A DNA stretch of 64,000 nucleotides, taken from Pseudoalteromonas rubra. GTDB lineage: Bacteria; Pseudomonadota; Gammaproteobacteria; Enterobacterales; Alteromonadaceae. Below, one piece after another: positions 26,637 through 35,864 of the stretch. The notes beneath the pieces were generated by a model. It did no database searches, was not told where the DNA came from, and worked only from the letters and a program-made list of their open reading frames with translations. The position numbers and the translations under genes were made by a program. Location: the NCBI RefSeq assembly GCF_000967655.1, contig NZ_JXYA01000032.1, forward strand, positions 62,001-126,000, written 5' to 3'. Position 1 is the stretch's first letter; each line of letters begins with the position of its first letter.

Positions 26637-27554
26637 CTACAAGCTACAGTAGTCTTCATAGCGCGACGATACCACGGTATCTTTTTGGCTAATTTGTTGG
26701 TTGCGCAATTGCTCAACCTGCCTGGAGACCTCATTCACGGCAACAATCTGATCTTTGACAAAGTAGACCCAGTCGACATCCTGATAGTATTGTCGCATCT
26801 CGCTGGAGTTGACGATTTTGTTTGGGTCAAACCACTGGTTAAAGTTAATCGACATCGCCACTTCCGGATAAACATCGCTGCCATGCTGTGCGTATAGTTT
26901 GCCGTTGATGTAGTATTTCAGGGTGTTATCACCCACCTGCAACACTAGCGTGTTCCAGCCTTCCAGCGGGTTTATGTCGTAATCATAGGCATTGACCTTA
27001 GTCCAGGGGGTGAGCTGAAAGGTTTCCCATGAGGTAGCGAACAAGGCATGGCGGTCGGTACCCCAGCCACCATTAGGCAGGTATTCAAAGTCCATTTCGC
27101 TGTAATTTTCGTCCATCGGGGCAGCCAGCGGGCTGATAGCATAAAACGTCTGGATCACCCCGTCACCATCCGGTCCGTACTGGGGCTTATCAGTAAAATA
27201 GACCCGAGCGGCATACGTTCCTTCGAGGTATTTTCGATGATGGCAGACCTGTACATGACGGGTATTTTCGGCGCTGCCATCGGTTTTTGAGGTTAACCGC
27301 ATAACCCGGTTTTGCGGGTTGTGGGGATCTGTATGAAAGCTTACCCCTTCATGCCACCAGATGGCATTTTTAATTCCCGGGTGGCCGACATCAGAGCGCA
27401 GTTGCCAGCCATTTTTTTGTGCCTGTTCGAATCGGGTATAACTAAAGTCGTCAAACATCATTTGCACCGGCTGTGCGCCAAGAGGTTGGCTGGTACAGGC
27501 AATCAACAGGGTGGTGCCTAAAACGGTAGAAGAATAAAAGAGAGGGTTTTTCAT
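26637..27554 (-). CDS. GH16-like lipoprotein (putative polysaccharide hydrolase)
   Basis: The product has 305 residues from ATG 27554, which has an AAGGAA ribosome site; an upstream in-frame start would precede that site. The N-terminus has a lipoprotein signal ending in LLIAC (Cys about 20). The body is a beta-jelly-roll, laminarinase/agarase-like. The segment ENYSEMDFEYLPNGG carries the ExDxE catalytic arrangement of glycoside hydrolase family 16. A C-terminal helix (about 270-295) is unusual. A role in degrading algal polysaccharide at the cell surface is likely, but the family call rests on one motif and overall shape. Its 3' end lies 5 bp from the convergent regulator. Confidence 0.65.
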   Translation of the reverse strand: MKNPLFYSSTVLGTTLLIACTSQPLGAQPVQMMFDDFSYTRFEQAQKNGWQLRSDVGHPGIKNAIWWHEGVSFHTDPHNPQNRVMRLTSKTDGSAENTRHVQVCHHRKYLEGTYAARVYFTDKPQYGPDGDGVIQTFYAISPLAAPMDENYSEMDFEYLPNGGWGTDRHALFATSWETFQLTPWTKVNAYDYDINPLEGWNTLVLQVGDNTLKYYINGKLYAQHGSDVYPEVAMSINFNQWFDPNKIVNSSEMRQYYQDVDWVYFVKDQIVAVNEVSRQVEQLRNQQISQKDTVVSSRYEDYCSL

Positions 27555-27690
27555 CGCGTATTCCTTGTTGTTATTGGACGGGAACAGCGTTGACTGAAAC
27601 ACCCGGATAAGCCAGTTAAAAACGCTTAAATCGCAGGTATTCGTTTATTAAAAAATATTAAATCTTTGATTTGATTAGATTGAAATTAAA

Positions 27691-27724
27691 AATGAGCCTT
27701 AGCTCTTCCTTAAGCAGGCTCATT
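27691..27724 (-). terminator. Intrinsic terminator after the RND adaptor
   Basis: AATGAGCC (27691-27698) pairs with GGCTCATT (27717-27724). Read on the minus strand, the stem is followed by a T-rich run, just past the end of the membrane-fusion protein gene. Confidence 0.75.
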
Positions 27725-27740
27725 GGGCTAGTAAGCTGTG

Positions 27741-28829
27741 TTAATTCTGAACCTCGACCTCCTGGCCATCGGTCAGCCGCTCTGCACCTCGCACCGCGAC
27801 TCTGTCCCCGGCAATCAGCTGGTGGCTGGGCTTGGGTGTGATGGCAACCAGCTGGCCCTGACCTTTACCGACAGTCACCGGGATCTGTGTGGCGGTATTA
27901 CTGGCATCGATTTTAACCACATGGATCCCTTGTTTGCGCAGGATCAAGGCATCGCGGTTGACCAGTAAAGCTTGTTCACTGGCCGCCAGTGGCACGGAGA
28001 CATCCACCAGTTGTCCTACAGCCCAGTGTTGCTTGTGAGCGGGGTCATCCGCTTGCTCGAGCATCGCACGTACTTCAAAGGTTTGGGAGCGCGGATCGGT
28101 GGCCGGGATCACGGCGCTGACACGTGCTATGGTTGTTTGTGGGGCGTCCAGGTTACCGGCACTGATCGGCAGCTGCTGGCCTGAGCGCACATAACTGAGG
28201 TATTTAACCGGCACATACAGGCGCGCTTCAAGCTGGTGGATATCCACCAGGTTCAGTAACTCATCGGCCCGACTGACGTCCCGCCCTGCGCGGTGGTAGC
28301 GCTTGCTGACGATGCCTGAGAACGGCGCCGTTACGGTTGCCCGGTCGAGCTTATCTTCAATCACTCTGAGTTCGACTTCAGCCAGCGCTATATCGGACAG
28401 CACCAGGTCGTGGGCGTTCTGCACTTTATCGACCTGGCTGGCTGCCGCGCTGCTGGTTTTGGCCAGCGCCATCAAGCGCGTGAGCTCTTGTTTTTGAAAC
28501 CGTAAATTGACGCGGGCGCGTTTGAGCATTTCTTGCTGGCGAGCTTTTTCCAGCTCCAGCGGCAAGGTATCCATGCGCACCAGCACATCGCCTTTGGTTA
28601 CTTCTAACCCCGGCTCTGCGACATAGTGCAAGCGACCCGACACGCCGGCTGTGATAACCATGTCACGCTTACCATGCAAGGTACCATTGACGGCCAGCTG
28701 ACTGGTGAGCTGGCCCTGCGAAACGGGTTCAACGGCCACGGGTTGTGCTGCGTATACCTGCTGGCTTAAGGTGACGGCGCAGGTCACCAGCACGGTGACC
28801 AAAGCACGTTTATATTGACTGACTAACAT
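27741..28829 (-). CDS. RND efflux periplasmic adaptor (membrane fusion protein)
   Basis: This 362-residue protein has a signal peptide (cleavage after VYA, about 28). It then has the HlyD/AcrA layout: a lipoyl half-motif (VVITAGVSGRLHYVAEPGLEVTKGD), a helical hairpin (about 100-150), the second lipoyl half (ATVTAPFSGIVSKR) and a beta-barrel. It would link the inner-membrane pump to an outer-membrane channel. The ATG has an AGGAG site and lies 9 bp after the pump gene stop, so they are one operon. No outer-membrane factor gene is adjacent; a TolC-type protein encoded elsewhere would be used. Confidence 0.9.
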   Translation of the reverse strand: MLVSQYKRALVTVLVTCAVTLSQQVYAAQPVAVEPVSQGQLTSQLAVNGTLHGKRDMVITAGVSGRLHYVAEPGLEVTKGDVLVRMDTLPLELEKARQQEMLKRARVNLRFQKQELTRLMALAKTSSAAASQVDKVQNAHDLVLSDIALAEVELRVIEDKLDRATVTAPFSGIVSKRYHRAGRDVSRADELLNLVDIHQLEARLYVPVKYLSYVRSGQQLPISAGNLDAPQTTIARVSAVIPATDPRSQTFEVRAMLEQADDPAHKQHWAVGQLVDVSVPLAASEQALLVNRDALILRKQGIHVVKIDASNTATQIPVTVGKGQGQLVAITPKPSHQLIAGDRVAVRGAERLTDGQEVEVQN

Positions 28830-28838
28830 TGTGCGCTC

Positions 28839-31800
28839 CTACTGATTCGCGACCAGGTTTAACTGAGGTTTATCGTTATTGTTATTGGCCTTAGGGGTTG
28901 GCTGTTTATCCGAGCCAAGTTGCAACAGACTGGGCATCAGGACCAGGGTAAACAGGGCGCTGATGGCCATGCCGCCGACGATCACTGTGGCCAGGCCACG
29001 ATAGATTTCTGCTCCAACGCCCGGCATCAGCATCAGTGGCAACATACCGAACAGGCTGGTCAGGGTACTGAGATACACAGGGCGGGCGCGCATCAGCACG
29101 GCCTGCTCAACGGCGTCGCGACGGTTCATGCCCTGCGCCTGCGCATGACGGGTTTGATCGACCAGCAAAATGGCGTTGTTGACCACCAGGCCAAGCAGGA
29201 TAATAAAGCCGATCATGGTCAGCAAATCCAGCGACTGGAAGGTAAACAGGTTTAACACATAAAGCGCCACAACGCCCCCGGCAATGGCCAGCGGCATCAC
29301 CAGCAGCACCAGTGCACTGTCGCGGACTGACTTAAATAATGCCGTCATTAATAAGAACAAAATAAACAGCGCAAGGAAAAAATTGAGTGTCATTTCTTCT
29401 ATGGCGCTATTCATTTTCTGAGCATTGCCACCGAGGATCACGCCGGCCGTTTCGGGTAATTGCGCTTTGATCTTGGGCATCACTTGCTCTGCCAGTATCG
29501 CCTGCGCTTGTTGCAGACTCATTGCTGCGGGTGGGGTGACTATGATGCTGACCGTGCGCCGACCATTAATTCTTTGCAGCTGGCTGGGTCCGACTGTACG
29601 CGTTACTTGCGCCAGCTCTCCGAGCGTCTGGATCCCGGCATCCGGTGTATACAGCGGCAGTGCTTTGAGTTCTTCCGGTGAGTGCCAAGGCTGTGCCCGC
29701 AAAATCACGTTCATTCGCTCATTGCCGTTAAAGTATTCGTTGATAAACAGACCGCCGGTGAAAGCCTGTACTGCCTGCGAAACATCCTGACGGCTCAGCC
29801 CGGCCTGAGTTATGCGTCGGTCATTGGGATACAGCCTGAGCTCTGGCTCTGACATATCGAGGCGCGGTTGCGGCCGGGCGGTTGCATCAGGCATCGCCGT
29901 TTTTACGGCTTGCAGTGCTACTTCGGCGCCGGCTATCAGGTCGTCCATATTGGGCCCGGTCAGCTCAATATTGATATTGCGGCCGTCACCGCCGTTGGCA
30001 ATGTTGATCATTGAGCCCCGGAAAAAGAACACCTGGGTGTCGGGCAGGTCGACAAAGATTTCTTCCCGGGCTACCTGCATCAGCTCCTCAACGCGCTGCG
30101 GGTCGGCAGAATAAATAAAACCACCCGCATTGGCACCAAATATATAAAAGTTAAAGTCTTTGATCCCCGGTTGCTTGTCACCGTGATAGTATGGCATCAG
30201 CCGCGCTCTGACGCGTTTTAACAGCTCTTCCTCCATGTATGCCATATTGCCGCCAGGTGGCGTCACCAGGTTAAAGAAAAAGCCGTCGGTTGGGGCGCGA
30301 GGCATAAAATCGGTTTTTGGCAACATAGTCAATGTAACCAGCGCAGAGCCGCCAAGTAATGCACATACCCAGCTGAGCTGTTTGACCCGACTATTGGTCA
30401 GGCGCATGATCAGGGCGGTCAGCTTTTTCCAGTAATGCTGGTAGGGGTCGGTTTGTGTTTTGCTGTCAGGCAGGTAACGGTTGGCAACCGGAATTATCGT
30501 CAGGGCACATAACATAGAGGCAACGACGGCGATGGAGAGGGTCAACGCCAAGTCTGAAAACAATTGGCCCTCAATACCAGCCATAAACAAAATAGGCAAA
30601 AAGATGGCGACGCTGGTAGCCGTAGACGCAAAGAGGGCTCCAGCAACTTGACCTGCACCGCGCAGCGCCGCTTTATAGTCATCAAACCCATTGGATTTCA
30701 GGCGAGTGATATTTTCCTGCACTATGATGGCGGCATCCAGTACGAGTCCCACGGCAAAGGCCAGCCCCGCTAGAGAAATCACATTCAGGCTGCGGTCGAA
30801 CACGTTAAGCGCCAAAAACGCGACCATCAAAGACACCGGGATAGTGGCGGCAATGATAAGCGTGGTTTTCAGTCCCCGGAAGAACAGCCAAAGAATGGCC
30901 AGAGACAATAATACGCCTAACCCCAGATTACTCTTCACCAGTAGTAATGCATTACGTATATGGATAGACGCATCGTAGCTGAGCTCGATAGCAATGCCCG
31001 CTTCGGGTAGTGGACCGGCATTGAGCTCGGCTATTGCCTGGTTGATGCCATCAAGCAGAGCAACCGTATTGGCCCCATTGGCCCTGGACACGGTAATGTA
31101 ATAGGCAGGTTTGCCATTACGGCCACTCATCGCCCGGCGGTCGGAGTAAGTTTCGGCAACGCTTGCAACATCACCCAGATAGATGGGGCGCTCCCCCGAG
31201 TAGCCAATGCGCATTTGCAGCATATCCTGCAGATCGTATTGACCGGTAAAGCGCACGGTGTATTGACGCCGGCCAACATCGGCCATGCCACCTGAGGTAT
31301 CTCGGGAACTGGCCAGGGTCTGTCTGATCTGACCTAAGGAGATCCCAAGCGCCGCAGCTTTGTGAGGGTCAAAGGTGATACGTAGCTCTTTTGGCCGTTC
31401 ACTGGCCAAGTTGACGCGGGCAACGCCGGGAATACTGGCCAGACGCGGTTCAATGAGTTCTTCAATGGTTTTTTGGAACTGTGCCATATCCAGATCCAGG
31501 CCATCGCCTTGGTAATTAAGTGGGGTCACCAGCAGGGAAGCCGCATTGGGGCCCGCCGGGCCGCCATTGCCGCCTGCGCTGACCACCGGATCTATGGCAT
31601 CAAGGGGCAGTGGCGGTGCCTGGTTTAAATTGGTCAGTACATCCAGCATGGCCTGCTGCATGTCGGTACCAACGGCAAAGGTCAGGGAGATAAAGCCATT
31701 GCCGCGGTTGATGGTGGTATTAACCTCCAGTGCGCCGGGGGTATTTTTAACGGCGCTTTCCAGCGGTTCTATGATCACTGATTCTATCTCTTCGGGCGCC

Positions 31801-31961
31801 GCTTCCCGCCAGCCAGAAAATATAGTTATTTGTGGTTGTTCTATATCCGGCGTCAGTTGGATCGGTAACTTAAAAATACTGAGTATGCCAAACAGTATTA
31901 GCAGCACCAGGATCACCACGACAGCGGCGGGGTTTTTCAGTGAATTGCGTGTCAGGTTCAT
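28839..31961 (-). CDS. RND efflux pump permease
   Basis: The protein has 1,040 residues when started at ATG 31961 (MNLTRNSLKNPAAVV), behind GGAC. A TTG four codons upstream is less likely. It has the classic RND plan: one N-terminal helix, a large periplasmic loop (about 35-335), a block of helices, a second large loop and final helices, twelve in all. Motifs include GLVLDAAIIVQENI and GLVVNNAILLVDQ in TM4 and TM10 regions. It is closer to the HAE1/AcrB-like exporters than to metal pumps. The substrate is unknown. It is the first gene of the operon with the adaptor. Confidence 0.92.
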   Translation of the reverse strand: MNLTRNSLKNPAAVVVILVLLILFGILSIFKLPIQLTPDIEQPQITIFSGWREAAPEEIESVIIEPLESAVKNTPGALEVNTTINRGNGFISLTFAVGTDMQQAMLDVLTNLNQAPPLPLDAIDPVVSAGGNGGPAGPNAASLLVTPLNYQGDGLDLDMAQFQKTIEELIEPRLASIPGVARVNLASERPKELRITFDPHKAAALGISLGQIRQTLASSRDTSGGMADVGRRQYTVRFTGQYDLQDMLQMRIGYSGERPIYLGDVASVAETYSDRRAMSGRNGKPAYYITVSRANGANTVALLDGINQAIAELNAGPLPEAGIAIELSYDASIHIRNALLLVKSNLGLGVLLSLAILWLFFRGLKTTLIIAATIPVSLMVAFLALNVFDRSLNVISLAGLAFAVGLVLDAAIIVQENITRLKSNGFDDYKAALRGAGQVAGALFASTATSVAIFLPILFMAGIEGQLFSDLALTLSIAVVASMLCALTIIPVANRYLPDSKTQTDPYQHYWKKLTALIMRLTNSRVKQLSWVCALLGGSALVTLTMLPKTDFMPRAPTDGFFFNLVTPPGGNMAYMEEELLKRVRARLMPYYHGDKQPGIKDFNFYIFGANAGGFIYSADPQRVEELMQVAREEIFVDLPDTQVFFFRGSMINIANGGDGRNINIELTGPNMDDLIAGAEVALQAVKTAMPDATARPQPRLDMSEPELRLYPNDRRITQAGLSRQDVSQAVQAFTGGLFINEYFNGNERMNVILRAQPWHSPEELKALPLYTPDAGIQTLGELAQVTRTVGPSQLQRINGRRTVSIIVTPPAAMSLQQAQAILAEQVMPKIKAQLPETAGVILGGNAQKMNSAIEEMTLNFFLALFILFLLMTALFKSVRDSALVLLVMPLAIAGGVVALYVLNLFTFQSLDLLTMIGFIILLGLVVNNAILLVDQTRHAQAQGMNRRDAVEQAVLMRARPVYLSTLTSLFGMLPLMLMPGVGAEIYRGLATVIVGGMAISALFTLVLMPSLLQLGSDKQPTPKANNNNDKPQLNLVANQ

Positions 31962-32395
31962 AACAACGTCCAAGTGTTGAGCTTCACTGTGCAGTTTAAT
32001 GAAATGACAAAAAACTGCTAGCGGCAGGTAAGTTAGTGTTTTTGAAATTCACGACAAATCGCAACATATTAGCGGTGATTGACCATATCGTAATACCTTG
32101 TAACGATTTTGAGGATTTAGACATACTTATCATCGCTAAAACCAGCTAAAAGTTGCGTGTTTTTTCAACGCATTTGGCCCTGCTCGCGTTGCATACTGAT
32201 AACGCCTGCTAAGTCTGTGGATCATTTATTTGCTAATCCAGATCAGGAAATGTCATGAAAAAATCCATAAATTGGCTACTTTTTGACAATAATTTCGGGT
32301 AAGCTTCGCGCGCATTCGTCTGGGCGCCTAGTTTTTAGTGAGTAAGGGGTGTGCCGGACGAGCAAAAATGAATTGAGCTTAGAAGGAGAGTTGAG
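31962..32395. other. Divergent intergenic region, about 430 bp
   Basis: No established feature. A 15-codon frame at 32255-32302 (MKKSINWLLFDNNFG) has a good AGGAAA site and could be a leader peptide, but no clear hairpin set follows it. Confidence 0.35.
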
Positions 32396-32854
32396 ATGTT
32401 TGTTGCGTTAAAGTGGGATCATCAGATAGGTGCCCATTTTGTTTCCTGGATTGTGGTTGAGTGTTCGGCCGTAAGAGAAAAGTTTGGCTTACCTCAGGCC
32501 TTACCACCGCGTCGTGACGTTGCCTATTTTGTCGACCCCGCCACCGCTGAGGAAGACGCAAAAGCGTTTGCAGACTACAAAAACGGCGTGAGCAGCATTG
32601 ACTCCTGTGGTGACTATGCTCCTTATTTGTCTGACCATCATGGTTACTGCCACTACAGCTGGGATCACACTTATCTGGAAGAGCTGGTAAAACATGCCGT
32701 GCTGTATTGGGAAGATGGTAAACACCGCCGCCCGGAACCGGTTCGTGACGATGTGGCCTATTTCGCCTGTCCCAGAGACTCAGAAGAAGATAGTCGTTTT
32801 TTTGCCCAATATAAACTGCATACCTCGACGCAAACACTGGCACGTTCTGCATAA
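32396..32854 (+). CDS. Orphan protein with an internally duplicated motif
   Basis: This 152-residue soluble protein has no signal peptide and a strong GAAGGAGAG ribosome site. Two copies of one motif stand out: RRDVAYFVDPATAEEDAKAF (about 40-59) and a matching unit with VRDDVAYFACPRDSEEDSRF (about 115-134). Each begins with a Pro/Arg-rich turn, passes through DVAYF and ends in an acidic helix and an aromatic F..YK segment. Between them is a His/Tyr/Asp-rich stretch (about 73-92, DHHGYCHYSWDH), suitable for metal binding. I do not recognise the family and infer no function. Confidence 0.75.
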   Translation: MFVALKWDHQIGAHFVSWIVVECSAVREKFGLPQALPPRRDVAYFVDPATAEEDAKAFADYKNGVSSIDSCGDYAPYLSDHHGYCHYSWDHTYLEELVKHAVLYWEDGKHRRPEPVRDDVAYFACPRDSEEDSRFFAQYKLHTSTQTLARSA

Positions 32855-32891
32855 TGATATTGCCCGCCGTTAAAGCGGGCAGCATACTCTG

Positions 32892-33692
32892 CTACTGAGC
32901 CGCGAGGACGTCAGCGTTGGTAAAAGTAGGGTAGCCAGAAGGTTTAAAACGATTCAGGTTAGTCAAAAAGCGACTGTCTTTGACCGGTAAGGTTGCAGAG
33001 CCGTAATCATACTGGTTTAACTTATCGCGCAACCCCTGATTGTCTATGCCATCTCCGGACATTTCGTACCAGCTGATGATCGCAGGGGTTACAAAGCGGT
33101 TGTATCCGTTTTCTGCCACTTCATTCGACTTGGCGAAGCGAAACGCGTGGGTGAGGATCCCGTCTTTGTGATAGACAATTTTCAGATGACCATTTTCAAA
33201 CGGCAACTCATTTGCCGCTTTGGTGTACAGGTCGCCATGAGCGCTGTAACTGCCATGGGTCACTACGCCATCTTTGGTCCAAACCGCAGCATATTCCCAG
33301 TCATGGCGGTGACCGCCACCAAAGTAGGGGAAAACCTGATCTTTTTTAAAGTACATTGCATAAAAATGGCCACAAAAACGACCCTGATCCGTTTCTGAAC
33401 AGGCATAGCGGTGAACGGTATTAGAGGTATTCAAAAACTGACTGTCACGGCAACTGCCGCCAAGGCTGCCTGAGGTTTTAAGGCCCGCATTTTGCTGGCC
33501 AGTGCGGCTGATCCCTGCGCTGGGCAGACAGCCATCACCATCAAAATCGAATACCGGCTCGGTGGCGTTGATCACATACCCTGCAGGTACTGCTTCATCG
33601 AGTGCGGCAAAATCATTTGCCAGGGTGCTGCCATGGAACAGACCGAAAGCCGTCAGGCCAAGGGTGAGTGCACGAGGACTGATTGTTGTCAT
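32892..33692 (-). CDS. NPP1 / NEP1-like secreted protein
   Basis: This 266-residue protein has a signal peptide (about 1-25, cut near STLA). The hallmark heptapeptide GHRHDWE (127-133) lies inside GGGHRHDWEYAAVW. In plant-pathogen NLP toxins this motif forms the metal-binding site needed to damage eudicot membranes. Paired cysteines (Cys54 region and CSETDQGRFCGHFYAM) agree with NLP disulfides. Bacterial homologues are known in several soil and marine genera. Here it is alone, so its target, perhaps algae or another eukaryote, is unknown. Confidence 0.88.
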   Translation of the reverse strand: MTTISPRALTLGLTAFGLFHGSTLANDFAALDEAVPAGYVINATEPVFDFDGDGCLPSAGISRTGQQNAGLKTSGSLGGSCRDSQFLNTSNTVHRYACSETDQGRFCGHFYAMYFKKDQVFPYFGGGHRHDWEYAAVWTKDGVVTHGSYSAHGDLYTKAANELPFENGHLKIVYHKDGILTHAFRFAKSNEVAENGYNRFVTPAIISWYEMSGDGIDNQGLRDKLNQYDYGSATLPVKDSRFLTNLNRFKPSGYPTFTNADVLAAQ

Positions 33693-33783
33693 AATTATTC
33701 CTTACATCATAAGTCGTTGTCATTGTGAGGCGACAATATGACATAAGGGTAAATGCAATGTGAAGTATTTTGTTCTTTTAAAG

Positions 33784-33945
33784 TTAACTTACTTCTGTGT
33801 CTAACTTTTTAGCAAAATCGGCATGGACAATTTCCAGTGCAGCCAGTACTTGCTCTGCTGGTACCTCATTTTGCTCAAGTAACATGATTAAGTCGACAGC
33901 CAACTTAATGTGTTCGGGTGCCTGATCTAAGGTATTTTTCGTCAT
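33784..33945 (-). CDS. YbaM-like small protein (DUF2496 type)
   Basis: A 53-residue protein that closely follows E. coli YbaM in length and pattern: an HIKLAVDLIMLLEQNE helix, a VPAEQVLAALEIVHADF helix and a charged KKL tail. Its function is unknown in all species I know of. The ATG overlaps the stop of the upstream comFB-like gene by two bases (ATGA), so the pair is translationally coupled. Confidence 0.75.
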   Translation of the reverse strand: MTKNTLDQAPEHIKLAVDLIMLLEQNEVPAEQVLAALEIVHADFAKKLDTEVS

Positions 33946-34214
33946 GGTTGAAACTGTTTCTTTTTAGCAATTTGTGCCAGCGCATAGTCAACGGCTTCTT
34001 TTACCCGCGCTTCCATGTCGGTTCTTTCATCGGTTGGCAGATAAAACTCCATGTCTACGTCGTAGCGGATGTAGCGCGCAGGCAAACGGTTTAATGCGGT
34101 ACAGCACAGATCAGCCATGACATCTTCATCATACTTGTGGTCCAGGCCGCGTTCCTCAATATTTTCGAGCACAATCTTTTCGTAATAATTGTGCAGATCA
34201 TCATGAAGTTTCAT
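33942..34214 (-). CDS. ComFB-family protein
   Basis: This 90-residue protein matches the late-competence ComFB family: an N-terminal helix ending in a YYEKIVLENIEER segment, then a VMADLCCTALNRLPARYIRYDVDMEF-like core split by the conserved ALNRLP-RY turn. Family members in cyanobacteria and Bacillus are small cytoplasmic proteins linked to competence or nucleotide second-messenger binding; the role in Proteobacteria is not established. It is coupled by a two-base overlap to the YbaM-like gene downstream. Confidence 0.75.
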   Translation of the reverse strand: MKLHDDLHNYYEKIVLENIEERGLDHKYDEDVMADLCCTALNRLPARYIRYDVDMEFYLPTDERTDMEARVKEAVDYALAQIAKKKQFQP

Positions 34215-34318
34215 TGTCGTGCTCCATTTTGAAGTTATTGTAATTGTACAACATAAACCACCTCTGTGGTTAATGCTACTGGCAATTTTAAAATGGCTGT
34301 TGTGACTATGTGGAGCGG

Positions 34319-35245
34319 TTATTTTCCGGGACGCGGCAGATTGAAATGTTCCGGCCAGACCTGCTGCAAGGCGACAAACAGTTGCAGGTGCACATCGACC
34401 AAACGGTTGACATTGCGCTGATAGCCGCCTCCGAGTGCAGCCATCAATGGAATATGGTGTTGTCTGGCATGATGCAATACCTGACGGTCTCTGGCCTGAA
34501 CCCCTTCTAAGCTGATAGCCAGATGTCCCAGTTCATCGTGGTGGTAGATGTCGGCGCCTGCGTTATAGAGTATGATGTCAGGCTGGTGGAGCCGGGTACA
34601 CAAGCCCAAAGCCTCATTCAGCGTTGCGAGGTAGGTTTCGTCTGAGCAGCCAACAGGTAAAGCAAAGTCATAATCGGACCGACGTTTTAGCTTAGGAAAG
34701 TTCTGCTCACAATGCAGCGAGCAGGTTACTACCTGAGGGTCCTTTGCAAGAATTTCAGCACTGCCATCACCCTGATGTACATCGCAGTCTAATAGCAAGA
34801 CCGTATCGGCCTGTCCGGTGCGAATGAGGTGCCTGGCGGCAATGGCTAAATCGTTAAAAATACAAAAACCCGCGGCCGCGTCACTAAAAGCATGGTGATA
34901 GCCACCGCTCAGGTTAGCGGCAAAGCCATGCTCCAGCGCCAGTTGACAGGCTTCCAGTGCGGCCCCGACTGAGCGCAAAGTACGCTTAACCAGTTGCTCC
35001 GACCAGGGAAACCCCATGCGCTTGATAGCGCTGCCCGAGAGTGTGCCATCAACAAATGCGGCCACGTAGTCAGGGTCATGGCACAGAGTAAGATCTTCCG
35101 TTGAGGCGACCACACTGGGCTCTGTGAGCCTGCTTGCACAGGGGGTCTGGGCGAGCCTTTGATAAAGCAAACGATATTTCTCAATAGGAAATCTGTGTTT
35201 TGGGGGTAAGCACAGGTCGCTGTAGCTGGGGTGGTAAAACAACAT
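34319..35245 (-). CDS. Histone-deacetylase-family (AcuC/class II-like) deacetylase
   Basis: The product has 308 residues from ATG 35245 (MLFYHPSYSDL). A longer version starting at 35347 would run into priC, and the family begins at this FYHP segment. Motifs: GYHHAFSDAAAGFCIFND (general acid/base region), LLLDCDVHQGDGSAEI (zinc Asp and His) and YNAGADIYHHDELG (second zinc Asp). It should be a zinc-dependent amidohydrolase removing acetyl groups from lysines or small amines; bacterial substrates vary. It starts 20 bp after priC on the same strand, as the last gene of the dinG-TSUP-priC run. Confidence 0.88.
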   Translation of the reverse strand: MLFYHPSYSDLCLPPKHRFPIEKYRLLYQRLAQTPCASRLTEPSVVASTEDLTLCHDPDYVAAFVDGTLSGSAIKRMGFPWSEQLVKRTLRSVGAALEACQLALEHGFAANLSGGYHHAFSDAAAGFCIFNDLAIAARHLIRTGQADTVLLLDCDVHQGDGSAEILAKDPQVVTCSLHCEQNFPKLKRRSDYDFALPVGCSDETYLATLNEALGLCTRLHQPDIILYNAGADIYHHDELGHLAISLEGVQARDRQVLHHARQHHIPLMAALGGGYQRNVNRLVDVHLQLFVALQQVWPEHFNLPRPGK

Positions 35246-35264
35246 AATCTGGTGCTTATCCTGT

Positions 35265-35864
35265 TCAGGAGCGGGATTGCTTTTCTTGTTGCTGAATCTT
35301 ATCTTCGGTTGCGCTGATGGCTTTACGACAGCGTCCCAGTCGACCATGCAGGGCGAGTATTTCTTTGTTCAGCTGAGCGGCTTGCTCGGGGGACGCTTTG
35401 ATCAGCTGATCCTGGCGTAGTGAGATCATTTCCTGTAAGCGGCGCTCGAACTCATGGTTTTGCGACAGCTCCTGGTAGAGCTCATGAGACGGCTGCATGA
35501 TTTTTTTGACGGCCTGACGATACACTTTGGCCTTTTTGTGGGGCTGAAAACGGTTTTCTTTGGCCCAGACAGGGGTGGATTTTAGCACTTTAATGATGGC
35601 TTCTATCTGCTCACCAATGTGTTCTACCGCATATTGCAGCGCATGCCGCTGCGACGGCGGCGGCAAGTGTGCCAGCGCTTCTTGCACTTCGTCGACATAG
35701 TCGCTGAGCTTCAGACTTTTGCTGCGAAACACATGGCTGTCAAACAGACTCGGCTGCGACTGAATGTAGCGGTTTTTATCAAACCACTTCGCCTTATCAA
35801 ACTGCTCGGCGTGATGCTGCAGCTCAGCTACCCGTTGTCTGAGTTTATCCAGTGGCAGACTCAT
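35265..35864 (-). CDS. priC: Primosomal replication protein PriC
   Basis: This 199-residue, helical, highly basic protein has the PriC plan: an N-terminal LDKLRQRVAELQHHAEQFD helix, the conserved WFDKNRY...FDSHVF segment and a C-terminal coiled coil. PriC restarts stalled replication forks by binding SSB and loading DnaB. The ATG overlaps the end of the TSUP gene by a few bases, so it is co-translated. Its neighbours DinG (helicase) and PolB (DNA polymerase II, divergent) also serve replication under damage. Confidence 0.85.
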   Translation of the reverse strand: MSLPLDKLRQRVAELQHHAEQFDKAKWFDKNRYIQSQPSLFDSHVFRSKSLKLSDYVDEVQEALAHLPPPSQRHALQYAVEHIGEQIEAIIKVLKSTPVWAKENRFQPHKKAKVYRQAVKKIMQPSHELYQELSQNHEFERRLQEMISLRQDQLIKASPEQAAQLNKEILALHGRLGRCRKAISATEDKIQQQEKQSRS

